This document shows positions 45,359 to 54,603 of a DNA stretch of 64,000 bases, piece by piece (within the stretch, counting starts at the first letter, position 1; every line of letters starts with the position of its first letter). The stretch covers positions 1 through 64,000 of the forward strand of contig JANRJS010000012.1 in assembly GCA_033763835.1 (NCBI GenBank). The letters are read 5' to 3'. The position numbers were made by a program, and so were the translations under genes. The DNA is from JAPKYZ01 sp033763835 (GTDB lineage: Bacteria; Acidobacteriota; Terriglobia; Bryobacterales; Bryobacteraceae). The notes under the pieces are model-generated. The model was not told the DNA's origin. It did not search any database and saw nothing but the letters and a program-made list of their open reading frames with translations.

Positions 45359-47365
45359 TCACGCCGTTTCGGGATCGAGGTAGCGGCTGGCCACAAACGA
45401 TTGCGCCAGCGTCGCGATCAGCAACGCCAGCGCCAGATACCACCACAAACTTTGCCGGGTCTTGTCCGCCTCGGCTTGGCCGCCTTGCGCGAGAGCCGTT
45501 TCCTCGCCGGTCTTCTTCCAGATATCGAGCGTCTCGGCGGGCAGCGAGTCGAGATTCGATTCCGCGCGGTCCGCGTTGACGGCGATCAACTCGCGCCGCC
45601 CGTTCTGGCGCGCGATCTCCCAGTAGCCTTCCGCGGTCACACGCACGTTTTGCGCCGAGGCGGCGGATTTCAGATCCAGAGCGCGTTCGCCTTTCGGATC
45701 GATCACATCGACGGCGGCGCCGGTCTTCGATCCGGCGGAGCGCAATTCGACGAAGGAATCGACGGCGACGGTGGCCGGGCGGCTATCGATCTGCGCTAGG
45801 TAGCGGCCGGTCCGCTCGACAAACGGAACAAAGCTAGCGTGCAAGGGAAAGTCGTTGGCGACATTGTCGAGCGGCGAGGCGAAAAAGAGCACGCGTCCGT
45901 CGCCGACTTTGGCGTCGGTAAGCAGGGAAGTGCCGTCGCTCAACCGCGCGATTTGCCGCGCGCCGTCGCCCGACGTGGCGATCGCCTGATAGAAACGGAC
46001 GCCCTCCCACCGGTCGGCTTTTTCGACCGAAGGATGCGCCAGATCGATGGGCGCGGCGGTAAAGAACCGCTCTCCATTGCGGGAGGCGTAGCGCGATTCG
46101 GTCACCTTGGCGCCGGTCAACGGCACGGTTCCGCGCGCGGCGGTAGAGGCCCCGGCGAGCACCCAGACCCCGCCGCCGGATCCGACGTACTTCTTCAGTT
46201 CGTTCTCGAAATTCGCGGGTAACGAACCGACGTCGCCCAGCACGACGAAGGCGTAGCGCGACGGCGCGACGTTCGCCACTTGATCGGCGGGCATCGCGTC
46301 GAGAGCGAAGAGGCTCGCGGCTCCCGATTCGAGCGCGGCGCGGAAATACAGCGCGGCGCGCGTGCGGCCCGGTTCATGGACAAACAACGCGGGCCGCGGG
46401 TCGGCCCTCTCGAAGGCAAACCGGTATGTGTCGTCGGCGGCGAGCGAGTCCCCGCCATCGATCTTGATCTCGCCGCGATTCCAACCGTAGGAAGCGTCGA
46501 CGCCGATGAACTCCACCGCTGCGCGCCCCTGGGCGGGAAGGCTCGCAATCTTGGCCGCAACAGTCTTGCCGTTAACGATAAGCGAGACGTTCTTCGTCGC
46601 GGCGGGAGTGCCGTGGCCCGCGATCGTGGCCACTAAACGCGTCTTCTTCGGATCGGCGACGATCGACGGAGCGTTGACGTTCTCCACCGAGAAATTCGCG
46701 CGCGCCGAAGAAGTCACCGGGACAGGCGTCATCGTGGCCCCGGCGGGCAGAGCGAGTTCGGAAAACTGAGCCGGCATCGAAGTCCGCTGAAAGTCGCTGT
46801 AGAGGCGAATCTCCACCGGAACCTTCAAGTTCGCGGCGAGCGATTTCGCCGTGCGCGCGACTTCGGCCAGGGAACTGCGTCCGTCGCCCGGGACGATCGA
46901 TTGGATCGCGGATCGAAGCTCCGCTTTGTCCTGGGTGGGCTGGTTCAGGATCGCCACGCCCGCGGAGAGCGAAGCCACTTGCGCGGTATCGCCCGCGCGT
47001 AAAGAGCCCACGGCCTCGGCGGCTTGTTTCTTCGCTTCTTCGAGCGCGTTCGACGCGCGCATCGAAAACGAGTTGTCGATGAGAAACACGACGTGCCGGT
47101 TCGAGGTCATAGACGCCGCGTCTCGCCGTAGAAACGGTTGCGCGAAAAGCAACGCGAGCAACAGCAACATCAGGACGCGAAGCGCGAAGAGCAACAGGTA
47201 CTTTAATCGGCGTTGGCGGACGGAAGACTGTGTGCGCTTCTCGAAGAACTGGAGCGAAGGAAACTTGACGACATCGAGCCGGTGCTGCTGCAACAAGTGC
47301 AAATAAATGGGCAAGCCAACGGCGAGCAGACCGGCGAGCCACCAGGGAGAAAGTAACCCCATCAA
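45359..47365 (-). CDS. BatA/VWA domain protein (aerotolerance-regulator N-terminal domain)
   Basis: This 668-residue membrane protein has the BatA N-terminal segment (LLSPWWLAGLLAVGLPIYLHLL, with SLQFF at 37-41), a second helix (LLLFALRVLMLLLLALLFAQ), then a von Willebrand A domain whose MIDAS is DNSFS at 97-101. A large extracytoplasmic region resembling the glutamine-amidotransferase-like VWA partners follows, and a final helix (LWWYLALALLIATLAQSFVA). It overlaps the DUF58 gene by 4 bases. BatA-like proteins work with MoxR ATPases in envelope stress functions; the exact job here is unknown. Confidence 0.9.
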   Translation of the reverse strand: MMGLLSPWWLAGLLAVGLPIYLHLLQQHRLDVVKFPSLQFFEKRTQSSVRQRRLKYLLLFALRVLMLLLLALLFAQPFLRRDAASMTSNRHVVFLIDNSFSMRASNALEEAKKQAAEAVGSLRAGDTAQVASLSAGVAILNQPTQDKAELRSAIQSIVPGDGRSSLAEVARTAKSLAANLKVPVEIRLYSDFQRTSMPAQFSELALPAGATMTPVPVTSSARANFSVENVNAPSIVADPKKTRLVATIAGHGTPAATKNVSLIVNGKTVAAKIASLPAQGRAAVEFIGVDASYGWNRGEIKIDGGDSLAADDTYRFAFERADPRPALFVHEPGRTRAALYFRAALESGAASLFALDAMPADQVANVAPSRYAFVVLGDVGSLPANFENELKKYVGSGGGVWVLAGASTAARGTVPLTGAKVTESRYASRNGERFFTAAPIDLAHPSVEKADRWEGVRFYQAIATSGDGARQIARLSDGTSLLTDAKVGDGRVLFFASPLDNVANDFPLHASFVPFVERTGRYLAQIDSRPATVAVDSFVELRSAGSKTGAAVDVIDPKGERALDLKSAASAQNVRVTAEGYWEIARQNGRRELIAVNADRAESNLDSLPAETLDIWKKTGEETALAQGGQAEADKTRQSLWWYLALALLIATLAQSFVASRYLDPETA

Positions 47366-48249
47366 TTCCTCCCCTGGCGCGCGGAAAGATACTCGCGCAG
47401 CGCGCCGTCGAGCGGTTTATCGGTGAACACCAACCGGTAATCGATACCGAGCTTGCGAGCCTCCTCCGAAAGCGCCGCCAGATGCGCATCGCGCTTGGCC
47501 GTCTGAAAGGAATCGCCGGTAACTTCCATCTCTTCGCCCGTCTCCGAATCCTTTAGGACGATCGGGCCACGAATGAACCGCGGGTCGTATTCGACCGGAT
47601 CGAGCAGGTGGAAAAGCACCACCTCGCTGCCCTGCCCCCGCAAAGGCGCGATCAGCTTCATCCGCTCTTCGGGGTTGTCGCAATAGAAATCGGACACAAC
47701 GACGAACAATCCGCGGCGTTTCAGAAACTGTTGCACTTCGGCCAACGCGGCCCGAAAATCCGCTTCGCCCGCCGGGCTTGCGCTTTCGAGCGCATGCAGC
47801 ACGCGATGCAGTTGTCCCTGCCGCGACGACGGACGCACGTAGTTCACGACTTTCGAGTCGAACAGCATTAAGCCCACCGCGTCGCGCTGTTGCGAGGCCA
47901 GATGGACGAGCGACGCCGCGAGGAAGCGGGCGTAGTCGAATTTCGAGATGCGTTTTCCGTGGCTCCAATCGACGCTTTTCGAGGCGTCGAGCAAGACGGT
48001 CAACTGCGTGTTGGTTTCGCCTCGATAGCGCTTCAAGAACATCTTCTCGGTCCGCGCGAATACGTTCCAATCGACGTGCCGCAGATCGTCCCCGGGCGAG
48101 TACATGCGGTACTCGGCGAATTCCTGGGAGAAGCCGAAATCGGGCGAACGGTGCAGCCCCGCAATAAATCCGTCGACCACGGTTTTCGCGACGAGATCGA
48201 GGCTCGAGATCGAGGCGAGAACTTGCGGGTCGAGAAATCGTTGCAGCAT
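47362..48249 (-). CDS. DUF58 (VWA-like) domain protein
   Basis: This 295-residue soluble protein has the DUF58 core: FAEYRMYSPGDDLRHVDWNVFARTEK followed by VWA-like LTVLLDASKSVDW (a MIDAS-like DASKS). The position between the MoxR ATPase and a BatA-like protein is the standard arrangement. It is thought to be the substrate or adaptor for MoxR. The start lies 4 bases after the MoxR stop. Confidence 0.93.
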   Translation of the reverse strand: MLQRFLDPQVLASISSLDLVAKTVVDGFIAGLHRSPDFGFSQEFAEYRMYSPGDDLRHVDWNVFARTEKMFLKRYRGETNTQLTVLLDASKSVDWSHGKRISKFDYARFLAASLVHLASQQRDAVGLMLFDSKVVNYVRPSSRQGQLHRVLHALESASPAGEADFRAALAEVQQFLKRRGLFVVVSDFYCDNPEERMKLIAPLRGQGSEVVLFHLLDPVEYDPRFIRGPIVLKDSETGEEMEVTGDSFQTAKRDAHLAALSEEARKLGIDYRLVFTDKPLDGALREYLSARQGRN

Positions 48250-48253
48250 CGTC

Positions 48254-49276
48254 TTACTCTTTCGGCGCGGGCTTCGCCTCCAGCACCTTTTTGAGCACGT
48301 CGTCGGTGGTCAACCGGTCGGACTCCGCTTGGAAATTCAAAAGCACACGATGGCGCAACACGGGCCGCATCAGCGCCTGCACATCTTCATAGTTGACGTG
48401 ATAGCGCTTCTTCATCAGCGCCCGCGCTTTCGCAGCGAGAACAAGGAACTGCGCGCCGCGGACCGAGGCGCCGAAGTTGACGTACTTCTTGACATACTCG
48501 GGGGCCGAGGGATCGGAGGAGCGCGTGGCTCGCACCAGTTCGACGGCGTAGCGCGCCACGGACTCGCCGATGGGCACCATACGCACCAATTGCTGGAAAT
48601 CGACGATCTCTTCCGCGTTCGTCACCGCCTCGGGCGTCTCGATCTTGGTGCTGGTGGTGAGGCCCACCACCTTCAGTTCTTCGTCCGCCGGCAGATAGTC
48701 GAGGAGCGTGTTGAAGAGGAACCGGTCGAGTTGCGCCTCGGGCAGCGGATAGGTGCCTTCGAGTTCGATGGGGTTCTGCGTGGCGAGGACGAAGAACGGC
48801 GACGGCAGTTTGTAGATGTTGCCGCGTACCGTGCAGGAGCGTTCCTGCATGGCCTCAAGCAGCGCCGATTGCGTCTTGGGCGGCGTGCGATTCACTTCGT
48901 CGGCGAGTAGAATGTTGCCGAAGATCGGCCCGGGCACAAACGTCCACGCGCGGCGGCCGGTGGCTTGATCCTCTTCGATGATGTCGGTACCGGTGATGTC
49001 GGAGGGCATCAGGTCCGGGGTGAATTGAATGCGCTTGAAAACGAGCCCCAAGGTCTGCGCGAGTGTGCGCACCAGCAACGTTTTCGCGGTTCCCGGCAAC
49101 CCGGTGATCAAGCAGTTGCCGCCCGAGAAAAGCGCGATCTGCACCTGTTCGAGCACTTCGTCCTGGCCGACGATGACGCGGCGCACCTGCTCGACGATCG
49201 ATTCCTGAACCTTGTAAAAACGTTCGATCCGTTGCTCAAGGGCGGCGGAATCGAGACTGGGAAGAGTGGAGGTCAA
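48254..49276 (-). CDS. MoxR-family AAA+ ATPase
   Basis: This 340-residue AAA+ chaperone has Walker A GLPGTAKT (59-66), Walker B NILLADEVNR (121-130), sensor 1 VLATQNP and the C-terminal lid with RGAQFLVLAAKARAL. The MoxR subgroup remodels VWA-domain proteins, which are encoded directly downstream. It lies 10 bases after the TPR-peptidase gene. No sign of a truncated or inactive site. Confidence 0.96.
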   Translation of the reverse strand: MTSTLPSLDSAALEQRIERFYKVQESIVEQVRRVIVGQDEVLEQVQIALFSGGNCLITGLPGTAKTLLVRTLAQTLGLVFKRIQFTPDLMPSDITGTDIIEEDQATGRRAWTFVPGPIFGNILLADEVNRTPPKTQSALLEAMQERSCTVRGNIYKLPSPFFVLATQNPIELEGTYPLPEAQLDRFLFNTLLDYLPADEELKVVGLTTSTKIETPEAVTNAEEIVDFQQLVRMVPIGESVARYAVELVRATRSSDPSAPEYVKKYVNFGASVRGAQFLVLAAKARALMKKRYHVNYEDVQALMRPVLRHRVLLNFQAESDRLTTDDVLKKVLEAKPAPKE

Positions 49277-49286
49277 TGGGAAGTCC

Positions 49287-51437
49287 TTATTTGGCCGAAC
49301 TTAACTCCAACAGCATTTTCTGTGCGGGACGGTAACCGGGGGCCGCTTCAAGGGCGGCGAACAAAGCTTCCTTGGCGCGCTCCGGCTGATGCGCGGCGCG
49401 ATAGGCGCGGGCGAGCGAATAGTAAGCGGCGGCCGGATTGACGGGCTTCGACGCCACGACGGCCCGGTATTCGCGAACTGCCCCGAGGTGATCGCCCTGC
49501 TCGATCAGCAGATCGCCCAAGCGGCGGTGCAGTTCTTCGTCTTGCGCGGGCGCGATGTAGAGAAGGCGATTGAGCGTAGCCGCGGCCGCTTTCTTATCGC
49601 CAGATTCCTCTTCGAGCTTGGCGAGCGCTTTGAGCAAATCGGGATCGCGCCCCGCCGCTTTCGAATAGCGCTTTAATTCCGCCATCGCGGCGGCCTTGTC
49701 GTTTTTCGCGAGATGCGCCCGGTAGATTAGCTCGTAGACATTGCCCGCTTCAACGTACTCGGGATAAATGTCGCGCAACGCCGGACCCGCGCTCAGTACA
49801 GCGTCCCAATTCTCTTCGCGCGACGCGGCGACCAGCGTCTTCAGCCTGCCCTGCCATTCCTTAAAACCGGAGACGGTCTTCTCGGTTTCTTTCTCCACCC
49901 ATTCGATGAACCGCTTGTCGAACTCGGCGGGGGCAATCCCCAGCCGCGCGGGGAAAATCTTCGCCGTGGTCTCGCCCTTGCCATAGTCGTTCAACATCTC
50001 GATCAGCTTGGGGTAACCCCAGTTCTGGGCGATGTAGGAACAAATCCGCCCGCCTTGGAAATAGCTGACCGTCACCTGCGCCGGATACGAAGGGCGAATG
50101 AATCCGCGGTCCAGTTTCTCGACCGGCAACAGCTTTTTGTCGCGAATGGCGACGATGGTCGGCGGGTCGAGGCGGTCCCCCCAGTCGGGCGAAACGGCGG
50201 TCTCTTCATAAACGGCGAGGCCTTCGGTGAACCAGCGTGGCACACGATAGTTGGTGATCGCGAGCGCGTACACGTGGCTCATCTCGTGCCACAGCGTCGA
50301 AGCCCAGTGGAAGCTGCCCGCCTTGCGGCCGGAAGGCGAGTCCATGGCGACAACGGGACCGAAGCTGACGCCGAGAGCGCCCAAGCCCGGCATACCCATC
50401 GTCCGTACCGCGAAATCCTCGTGATCGGGATAGACCTCGAGTTGTACGGGGGCCTTCATGGTGTAGCCGTACTTCTTGTCGTAAGCCGACATGACGCGCT
50501 CGACTTCGGGGACGATGTAGGGCTCAAGTACGTCGGCTTCTTTCTTGTGCAAGCGCACGATCGCGCGATCTGTCCGGAAGGTCTTGAAGTTCTTGTAGCT
50601 GTCCATCAGGCGCAGCGTGTTGACGACGGGATTTGATTTGTAGCCGTTCTCGTAGCAGAGTTCGAGTTCGCGCCGCGCCTCTTCGTCTTTCCCCAAACGC
50701 ATCAGATTGACGCCCAGCCGCGCGCGCGCCTCCCAGAATGTGGGCTGCACTTCGGTCGCCTTGCGGAACAGATCGATCCCTTCGTTGTAGCGGCGATTGA
50801 TCACTAGAAGTTCGCCCGCGACGTTGTAAGCCTGCCCGCGCGCGGGATCGGCCTTGAGCGCGCGTTCCAGCCACGGCGACGGATTGCGGTCCTCGAGAAT
50901 GTCGATCGCACCGCGCACGCCCATCGCCTCGAAAGCGTTCGGCGAAAGGGCTAGCGCCTTGTCCGCTTGCTCGACCGCAAGCGTGAAGTTCGAGTCCTCG
51001 GCGGCGAGGCGCGCGAGCAACTCGAGGGGTTCGGCGTCTTGAGGCGCGAGCTTCGCCGCCTTCTGAGCGAGTTCTTCGGCGCGCCGGTCCCAACCTTCCG
51101 CGAAAACGCGGGCCAAGCCCATCAGAGCGGGCACGTAGCCCTCGTCGATTTCGAGCGCCTCGCCATACAGTTCCCCCGCGTCTTTCGGTTGGAACCGTTC
51201 GCGGAAGAGATCGCCCAAACGCACCCGCGTCTTCGGATCGTCGGGGTTGGCCTTGATCGACGCCTGGAACGCATAGACCGCATCCTGGAATCGTCCCGCC
51301 TTCCAGAGCGCTTCGGCGCGTGCGGCTTCCGAAGCGGCGGCGCCGGTAGAGGCGACGGCAACGCGTTTCTTCGGGGTGGCTTTCTGCTGCGCGCAAGCGG
51401 TAAAGCTAAGGAGAGCGAAAAGCGCGACGAGTCTCAT
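49287..51437 (-). CDS. TPR protein with gluzincin-like (peptidase MA) domain
   Basis: This 716-residue exported protein has N-terminus MRLVALFALLSFTAC, probably a lipoprotein signal (Cys15 in FTAC). TPR-like helices cover about 35-280. A peptidase MA-type domain carries HEMSH at 384-388 and TEGLAVY (Glu405), the HExxH plus downstream Glu of gluzincins. More TPRs run to the C-terminus. It therefore has an intact zinc site. It overlaps the caspase-like gene by 4 bases (ATGA). A maturation or processing role in the VWA system is possible; no substrate is known. Confidence 0.87.
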   Translation of the reverse strand: MRLVALFALLSFTACAQQKATPKKRVAVASTGAAASEAARAEALWKAGRFQDAVYAFQASIKANPDDPKTRVRLGDLFRERFQPKDAGELYGEALEIDEGYVPALMGLARVFAEGWDRRAEELAQKAAKLAPQDAEPLELLARLAAEDSNFTLAVEQADKALALSPNAFEAMGVRGAIDILEDRNPSPWLERALKADPARGQAYNVAGELLVINRRYNEGIDLFRKATEVQPTFWEARARLGVNLMRLGKDEEARRELELCYENGYKSNPVVNTLRLMDSYKNFKTFRTDRAIVRLHKKEADVLEPYIVPEVERVMSAYDKKYGYTMKAPVQLEVYPDHEDFAVRTMGMPGLGALGVSFGPVVAMDSPSGRKAGSFHWASTLWHEMSHVYALAITNYRVPRWFTEGLAVYEETAVSPDWGDRLDPPTIVAIRDKKLLPVEKLDRGFIRPSYPAQVTVSYFQGGRICSYIAQNWGYPKLIEMLNDYGKGETTAKIFPARLGIAPAEFDKRFIEWVEKETEKTVSGFKEWQGRLKTLVAASREENWDAVLSAGPALRDIYPEYVEAGNVYELIYRAHLAKNDKAAAMAELKRYSKAAGRDPDLLKALAKLEEESGDKKAAAATLNRLLYIAPAQDEELHRRLGDLLIEQGDHLGAVREYRAVVASKPVNPAAAYYSLARAYRAAHQPERAKEALFAALEAAPGYRPAQKMLLELSSAK

Positions 51438-52330
51438 TTGTCGATCTCCTCCTGCAGCCGCGCGAGTTCGAGCAGAAGCGCTTGCATGGTCCGCTTGTAC
51501 TCTTCCTGCGGCATCGCAGCCTTTTGATATTTGAGCTTGTCGATCGAGGTTTCGAGTTGTTCTTTCTTCGCGAGCAACGCTTTCTTTTCGGGAGTGGCCG
51601 CCGCGATCTGCGCCGCCCCGAGCTTGACGAGCGCGAATCGGGACGCGGCTTGGCCTCGCCCGTTATCCGGCGACGGGGTGCGCACCCCGTCGCCCAAGCC
51701 CGTATCCTCGAGCATCGGATGCTCGGTGGCGAGACGTTTCTGCGTCTCGTAGTAGGCCGCGGTCTTTTGGTCGGCGTAGCGATACGCTTCGAGCGCGGTG
51801 ATGACTTCGTTTTTGTCGAAGTCGGCCGCCGGGTCGCGCAACGCCTCGACAAAGTATCTGGCGAACACCGGCGCGTTCTTTTCCGTCCCCGACTTTGTCG
51901 CGGCGATCACGGCGCGCTTGGGGTGTTGGAAAGAATGCAGCGAAGCTCCGGAGGCGCTGGTGGTGTTCACCACGAGTTGCCGCCCGGCGCGAATCTTGTC
52001 GATCGCCACGGCCATCTCCGAGGCGGTGAAATCGGGACCGGGCAAGTTGAACTTGTATTCGGTTCCATCGAACGTGCCATGGCCGATTAGGATCAGCGCG
52101 AACGTGTCGTCCGGCTGCGCCTGCGCCGCCACTTGGGCTAGGGCGGCGCCCACCGCTTGTCGGGTTGCGGCGGGACCGCTCAGCGTTTTCACGACCGTCT
52201 CTTCGCGTTTGAGAAGAGTCTCGATTTGGGCCGCTTGCTGGGCGAAGCGCTGTTCGTAATCCGCCTCGCCTCCGAGACCGGCGACGGTCACAACGTAGGT
52301 GGTGGATAGGAACAAATAGGCTGCGATCAC
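51434..52330 (-). CDS. Caspase/C13-fold protein lacking catalytic cysteine
   Basis: This 298-residue exported protein starts at GTG (MIAAYLFLSTTYVVTVAGLGG), overlapping the VWA gene's TGA as GTGA. The fold shows FALILIGHGTFDG (His84, the clan CD catalytic His) and VVNTTSASGAS (119-129), where clan CD peptidases place their Cys; here Ser/Ala stands instead. A matching ATKSGTEK strand follows. It is therefore probably not a protease but a binding or scaffold relative of legumain/caspase. The C-terminal third is a helical coiled coil (LLAKKEQLETSIDKLKYQK). Function unknown. Confidence 0.8.
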   Translation of the reverse strand: MIAAYLFLSTTYVVTVAGLGGEADYEQRFAQQAAQIETLLKREETVVKTLSGPAATRQAVGAALAQVAAQAQPDDTFALILIGHGTFDGTEYKFNLPGPDFTASEMAVAIDKIRAGRQLVVNTTSASGASLHSFQHPKRAVIAATKSGTEKNAPVFARYFVEALRDPAADFDKNEVITALEAYRYADQKTAAYYETQKRLATEHPMLEDTGLGDGVRTPSPDNGRGQAASRFALVKLGAAQIAAATPEKKALLAKKEQLETSIDKLKYQKAAMPQEEYKRTMQALLLELARLQEEIDK

Positions 52331-54576
52331 ACGGTCCCCCAACGGCGGCGCAACAGCCATTCCGCGCCCGCCAAAAGGAGGATCAGCAGAAATACGATCG
52401 GCATGTTCCACAAGTCGCGAGTTTCGCGCACGGTGATCCCCGCTTCCGACAACGCGATCTCTTCGAGTAGCTTCGAGGTCTCGGAAGGCCGGTAGTATTT
52501 GCCGCCGGTCTCCGCCGAGAGCTTTTCGAGCAGATCGCGATTCTGTTCCACTCCGAAATTTTCCGCGACACCGTCCTCGCGCCGAAAGTTGATCATGTCG
52601 CGCCCCAGATCTTCGTCGCCGCGCTTCGCGGAAATATCGGCGAGGTACGATCCCGGTTTCTCCGCCGCCCACGTTCCGGTGTAAACACCTTCGCTCAACG
52701 GATCGAGTTCGAGCGCCACGGTCCCGCCCGTTCCCTCGGGCCCCGATACCCGCGCCTCGACCAGCGCGTCCGAAACGGGAAGGTAATTCTTGTCGCGCAG
52801 CTCAACCCGCAACGGGACTTGCGATGCGTCGCTCAATACCGTTTTGGGAGTCGTCGTTGTGACCCGCGACGGCGTTTCGGTCACCAAGCTTCGGATTAAT
52901 TGTTGCCAGAACGTGTGGTGCGAAGTATCGGTGTGCTCCTGAAGCATCTTCCACTTCCAGGTGCCCGAGGTCGCGAGGATCGAGACGCGCCCTCGCCCGT
53001 AGTTGTGCGACACAAGCAGCGGCCAGCGCGTCTTGCTCTGTTCGGGAATCGCCTCGGCAAGCACAACGGCTCCGGGCTTAGGCGCACCGAGTTCCTGATA
53101 ATCGGAAATGGGCGGCAGCTTTTTCCATTTTTCGGCGTTGCGCGCGGGATCGTCTTCCAGGCGCGCGATCAGGCTGTCGCGGCCGCCGGCGGTCAACTCC
53201 GCTTTCGCCGGTTCGCGATGGAACGTATTGCGCGACGCCGGCAACGCCGCCGGAAGAATCTCGGCGATCGAGGACGCGGCGTATCCTCCGTCGGCCAAGC
53301 TATTGCGGCCGGCGAGCGTCAACAATCCTCCGCCTCGCCGGTCGACGAACAGCCGGATCGCCTCTTGTTGCGCGGGAGTGAAATAGCTTGCCTCCACAGT
53401 CCCGATCACCAGACCGTCGTAGACAAACAGTTCTTCGGGCTTCGGCGGAAACCCGTCCTCTAGCTCGGTCGCACCCGAGATCCCTTGCCGGAAAAACTTA
53501 TTGGGCGTGGTGCGAACCATGCTGGCCAAGGTCACCGATTGATCGCCGTCCAGCGCGCGGCGGAGAAACTTGTATTCCCAACGCGGCTCGCCTTCGAAAT
53601 AAAGAACGCGGGGCTTGCGGTTCTCGACCGTGATTAAGCGGCGCAGCGCGTTGTTGGCGGCGTTCTCTTCCCCGTCGAGACCCTCCAACGCCACCTCGAT
53701 CGTCTTGGGACCGGCGGGTCCCGCGGCGAACAACAAAGACTCCGTCTGCGCGGTACCGTCGGCCTTCATCGTCACTTCGCGCGAGGCGAGCGTTTTGCCC
53801 TCCGAGCGCGCCACCAGTTTCGCGCGGCGATTGGCGTACCCCGTCTGCCGGAAGGTCACCTGCGCCGCTACTCGCGATCCTGGCAGCGAGCGCGACGGCA
53901 GATCGACCTGCGAGATTTCGAGGTCGCGGTCGAACTTCTCGCGCCCGTAGCCGATGGTGTGTACCGGGATGCGCAAGCGCCTTACTTCGGCGAGCGATGC
54001 CGAATCGATGCCGCCGGAGTTATCCGCCCCGTCGGATAAAAGTACGATCGCGCCTACGGGCAGCGTGGCCGCTTCCGCCACAGCTTCGCGCAAACTGGCG
54101 CCGAGTTGCGTGGACGGTTGCGAGCCGGTGAGCTGTTCCACTTTTCCGACGCGCCGCATACCGGCTCCGGCGCTATATAGCCGGACCTGGAACCGGTCCC
54201 GCAACTTGTCCACGAGGCCGCCGTTGAGGGTCGCTTTCGCCTGATCCAGACGGGTTTCACTTCCCTCTTTCATCGCCATGCTGCGCGAGTCGTCGACCAG
54301 AACCGCGACGACGTTCTGTTGCGACTTCAAGCTCGACACTCGCAACGCGGGCTGCCAGAGGATCGTGAAGAGCAGCGCGACTAATGCCGCCTGCAACCCC
54401 CACAAGACGGCTCGCCGGGGAAACGTCAGTCCACGGCGGCGAAGCGCCAATAGACCTAGACCGGCGGCGGCGGCGGCGATGGCCAGGATCAGCATCCACA
54501 CCGGCGCGCCGCTCAGAAAGACGAACGCGCCTTTCGAGAATACGCGGGCCGGATATTGGAACAGGAACTCGAACAT
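52327..54576 (-). CDS. VWA domain membrane protein with glutamine-amidotransferase-like region
   Basis: This 749-residue inner-membrane protein has two N-terminal helices (WMLILAIAAAAAGLGLLALR; LWGLQAALVALLFTILWQPA), a VWA domain with MIDAS DDSRS (95-99) and LLSDGADNSGG. A roughly 200-residue class I glutamine-amidotransferase-like domain follows (FLRRALDGDQSVTLASM; VYDGLVIGTVEASYFTP) that lacks an obvious nucleophile Cys. An Ig-like C-terminal part and a final helix (MPIVFLLILLLAGAEWLL) complete it. This is the standard partner of DUF4159 and MoxR genes. It starts 27 bases after the DUF4159 gene. Confidence 0.9.
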   Translation of the reverse strand: MFEFLFQYPARVFSKGAFVFLSGAPVWMLILAIAAAAAGLGLLALRRRGLTFPRRAVLWGLQAALVALLFTILWQPALRVSSLKSQQNVVAVLVDDSRSMAMKEGSETRLDQAKATLNGGLVDKLRDRFQVRLYSAGAGMRRVGKVEQLTGSQPSTQLGASLREAVAEAATLPVGAIVLLSDGADNSGGIDSASLAEVRRLRIPVHTIGYGREKFDRDLEISQVDLPSRSLPGSRVAAQVTFRQTGYANRRAKLVARSEGKTLASREVTMKADGTAQTESLLFAAGPAGPKTIEVALEGLDGEENAANNALRRLITVENRKPRVLYFEGEPRWEYKFLRRALDGDQSVTLASMVRTTPNKFFRQGISGATELEDGFPPKPEELFVYDGLVIGTVEASYFTPAQQEAIRLFVDRRGGGLLTLAGRNSLADGGYAASSIAEILPAALPASRNTFHREPAKAELTAGGRDSLIARLEDDPARNAEKWKKLPPISDYQELGAPKPGAVVLAEAIPEQSKTRWPLLVSHNYGRGRVSILATSGTWKWKMLQEHTDTSHHTFWQQLIRSLVTETPSRVTTTTPKTVLSDASQVPLRVELRDKNYLPVSDALVEARVSGPEGTGGTVALELDPLSEGVYTGTWAAEKPGSYLADISAKRGDEDLGRDMINFRREDGVAENFGVEQNRDLLEKLSAETGGKYYRPSETSKLLEEIALSEAGITVRETRDLWNMPIVFLLILLLAGAEWLLRRRWGTV

Positions 54577-54603
54577 GTTTGTGTGAGCCGGTCCGCCGGC
54601 GGA

